Shown piece after piece: positions 5,991 to 7,080 of a stretch of DNA of 7,080 bases (position 1 is its first letter; each line of letters opens with the position of its first letter). Location of the stretch: contig CAYTPO010000211.1 in the NCBI GenBank assembly GCA_964439815.1, positions 1-7,080 on the forward strand, written 5' to 3'. The notes below the pieces were generated by a model that saw only the letters and a program-made list of their open reading frames with translations, searched no databases and was not told the DNA's origin. A program made the position numbers and the translations under genes. This DNA is from JALSHZ01 sp964439815 (GTDB taxonomy: Bacteria > Pseudomonadota > Gammaproteobacteria > UWMA-0217).

Positions 5991-6050
5991 TTTGGCTGAC
6001 CTGCATCCGTGCAGGGGTGCAGCCGCAAGGGTGAACCGAATTTGGCTGAC
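5991..6050 (+). repeat. 10-bp direct repeat flanking the leader hairpin region
   Basis: TTTGGCTGAC occurs at 5991-6000 and again at 6041-6050, exactly 50 bases apart. The first copy forms the left arm of the leader hairpin; the second contains the proposed TTG start codon. Both can pair with the same CAGCC at 6020-6024. Confidence 0.8.
5994..6024 (+). promoter_or_regulatory. Leader hairpin ahead of the LTA-synthase-like gene
   Basis: GGCTGAC (5994-6000) plus CTGCA (6001-6005) pair with TGCAG (6010-6014), GT (6017-6018) and CAGCC (6020-6024) around a TCCG loop. This gives about 12 base pairs with bulges only at 6015-6016 and 6019. It falls within the predicted leader and ends 5 bases before the likely Shine-Dalgarno GGTGA at 6030-6034. 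No U-tract follows, so it is not a terminator. Confidence 0.45.
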
Positions 6051-7080
6051 AAGAGTGAATCGACCAGCAGAAGATTGCTGGTTTCAATGCTGCATTACCT
6101 CGCTTTCACGCTGTTGCTGCTGGCCGTGACCTGGCTTCTGGCACAGTGGAATGGCCTGCCACCGCTGTGGTGGCACAAGGCGCTGGAGTTGCCGCTGGCG
6201 CTGTATTTCTATTTCCTGCTGCGTACCTTTCTGCAGCACCACCGCTATCGTGCTGTGCTGGCCGCCATTCCGGTCGTGATGGTGTATCTGTTCCTGGATG
6301 TCTATTTCATGCTGATCGGGCGGGTCTTCCGCCTCAGTGAATTCAGTGAGCTGCCCGAGCTGATCGATATATTGCCGGGCTGGATGTCGATCCTCATCGC
6401 GGCGGTGGTGCTGCTGCCCCTGATCTGGCTGATTCGACATTTTCGCTGGCCACGCGGTTACCGGGGGTGGCTGCGGCTGTTACCGCTGGCGTTGCTGGTG
6501 GCGGGTATCCTGTATCAGCCGGGGCTGTTTCTGCGTGGTTTCCGGGCGATTGCCCATGATGCCGTGGTCTGGTCGGACTACGAGTCGGTGAAGATCAATG
6601 GTCGCCTCTCGATGGTGCTGTATCAGGCAGCCAGGCGCCAGCAGGCATTGCAGACGGTGTCGCAATACCTGGATACGGCTGCCTATGAGGACGCCTTTCG
6701 GAATACCCTGAAGCAGCTCGAAGCCGTGGAACAGCCGCGCAATGTGCATGTGCTGTTACTGGAAGGCTTCATCGACCCGATGCGCTTCGAGCAGATCAGC
6801 TTCAATCGTGACCCGGTGCATCCCGATTTCCGAAAGCTGCTGGTGGCGGGCAAGGGCAATCTGTCGGTGTCACCGGTCTATGGGGGGTATACCGCCCAGG
6901 CCGAATTCGAAATTCTGTGTGGTGTGCCGGCACAGCAGGAGTTTGGCACTATCGAATTCAACGCATTCAGTGGCGGGCGGGTGCACTGCATGCCGGATAT
7001 TCTGGCCACCAGGGGATACCGCACGATTGCCTCGCAGGGGTTCAAGCCGGCCTTCTTCAATTCAAGGGCAGCGCTCAAGG
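6042..7080 (+). CDS. LTA-synthase-family / sulfatase-fold phosphotransferase (3' end outside the window)
   Basis: The first 346 residues of a membrane protein of the LTA synthase / alkaline phosphatase superfamily; no stop is reached before the edge. Five helices fill the N-terminal third (about 17-36, 48-64, 71-93, 113-131, 145-160), followed by a periplasmic catalytic domain. NVHVLLLEGF at 234-243 supplies the metal-ligand Glu241, and GGYTAQAEFEILCGVP at 281-296 carries Thr284 in the position of the catalytic Thr nucleophile of LtaS. Relatives transfer phosphoglycerol or phosphoethanolamine head groups from lipids to envelope glycans or lipids; in a Gram-negative an OpgB-like or unknown acceptor is likely. 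I prefer the TTG start at 6042, because GGTGA lies seven bases upstream and it keeps an Arg-Arg pair before helix 1. The ATG at 6087 is the main alternative and has poorer ribosome-site spacing. It is divergent from the symporter operon. Confidence 0.85.
   Translation, partial: MADKSESTSRRLLVSMLHYLAFTLLLLAVTWLLAQWNGLPPLWWHKALELPLALYFYFLLRTFLQHHRYRAVLAAIPVVMVYLFLDVYFMLIGRVFRLSEFSELPELIDILPGWMSILIAAVVLLPLIWLIRHFRWPRGYRGWLRLLPLALLVAGILYQPGLFLRGFRAIAHDAVVWSDYESVKINGRLSMVLYQAARRQQALQTVSQYLDTAAYEDAFRNTLKQLEAVEQPRNVHVLLLEGFIDPMRFEQISFNRDPVHPDFRKLLVAGKGNLSVSPVYGGYTAQAEFEILCGVPAQQEFGTIEFNAFSGGRVHCMPDILATRGYRTIASQGFKPAFFNSRAALK

Larger units (their letters stand above)
5393..6041. other. Long divergent intergenic region
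   Basis: About 650 bases separate the small-subunit gene (leftward) from the LTA-synthase-like gene (rightward). I find no convincing coding sequence or structural RNA. Visible elements: TTTGCA at 5584-5589 and 5595-5600, spaced 11 bases; a direct repeat TCATCTGC at 5514-5521 and 5529-5536; a CGCC-GTT-GGCG mini-hairpin near 5691; an AT-rich stretch at 5840-5880 with a weak minus-strand promoter match; an AT-rich stretch at 5940-5980 with a perfect -10 box on the plus strand; and a leader hairpin at 5994-6024. It probably carries the control sites of both flanking operons. Confidence 0.55.

Noticed and set aside
5987..6024. Intrinsic terminator at the leader hairpin
   Set aside because: The T-tract at 5987-5993 precedes the hairpin on the plus strand; read on the minus strand it becomes an A-tract, so neither direction gives stem followed by U residues.
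6084..6749. Minus-strand open frames opposite the LTA-synthase-like gene
   Set aside because: They are Gln/His/Arg-rich shadows; the plus-strand frame has clear membrane segments and catalytic motifs.

Overview
The window looks like chromosomal DNA of a moderately GC-rich gammaproteobacterium, possibly a marine or halophilic group near Marinobacter, Halomonas or Oceanospirillales. This placement is an inference from protein families and gene order (small-subunit/VC_2705-type sodium symporter, cNMP-CBS-nucleotidyltransferase protein, DEDDh exonuclease, Gram-negative LTA-synthase-like protein); no rRNA or other phylogenetic marker is present.

Layout from left to right. 1-297 holds no confident gene, only a short reading frame or gene remnant and an inverted repeat. 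298-987 and 989-2839, both minus strand and 1 base apart, form a two-gene operon: a signal-type protein (cyclic-nucleotide-binding-like, CBS pair, DUF294 nucleotidyltransferase) followed by a DnaQ-like exonuclease. 2840-3397 is a gap with a compound hairpin, a possible 61-residue plus-strand ORF, a clear bidirectional terminator (3196-3227) and an 11-bp inverted repeat. 3398-5392, minus strand, is a second two-gene operon: a DUF4212 small membrane subunit followed, 12 bases later, by a 576-residue sodium:solute symporter of the VC_2705 / ActP-like group. 5393-6041 is a long divergent intergenic region. From about 6042 a plus-strand LTA-synthase/sulfatase-like membrane protein runs off the right edge.

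How the genes may work together: the symporter and its small subunit are predicted to import a small organic solute, by family analogy a short-chain carboxylate such as acetate. The downstream multi-domain protein has the architecture of a sensor (nucleotide-binding CBS domains plus a GlnD-like nucleotidyltransferase) and could link uptake to energy state, but the terminator between the operons indicates largely separate transcription. The exonuclease is tied to the sensor by tight operon packing, not by an obvious pathway. The LTA-synthase-like protein is an unrelated divergent neighbour acting on envelope polymers or lipids.

No CRISPR array, tRNA, rRNA, complete insertion sequence or phage gene was seen. 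The most unusual items are a leader hairpin with a competing repeat ahead of the LTA-synthase-like gene, an EF-hand-like loop in the symporter, and an Asp-to-Glu change in the exonuclease active site.
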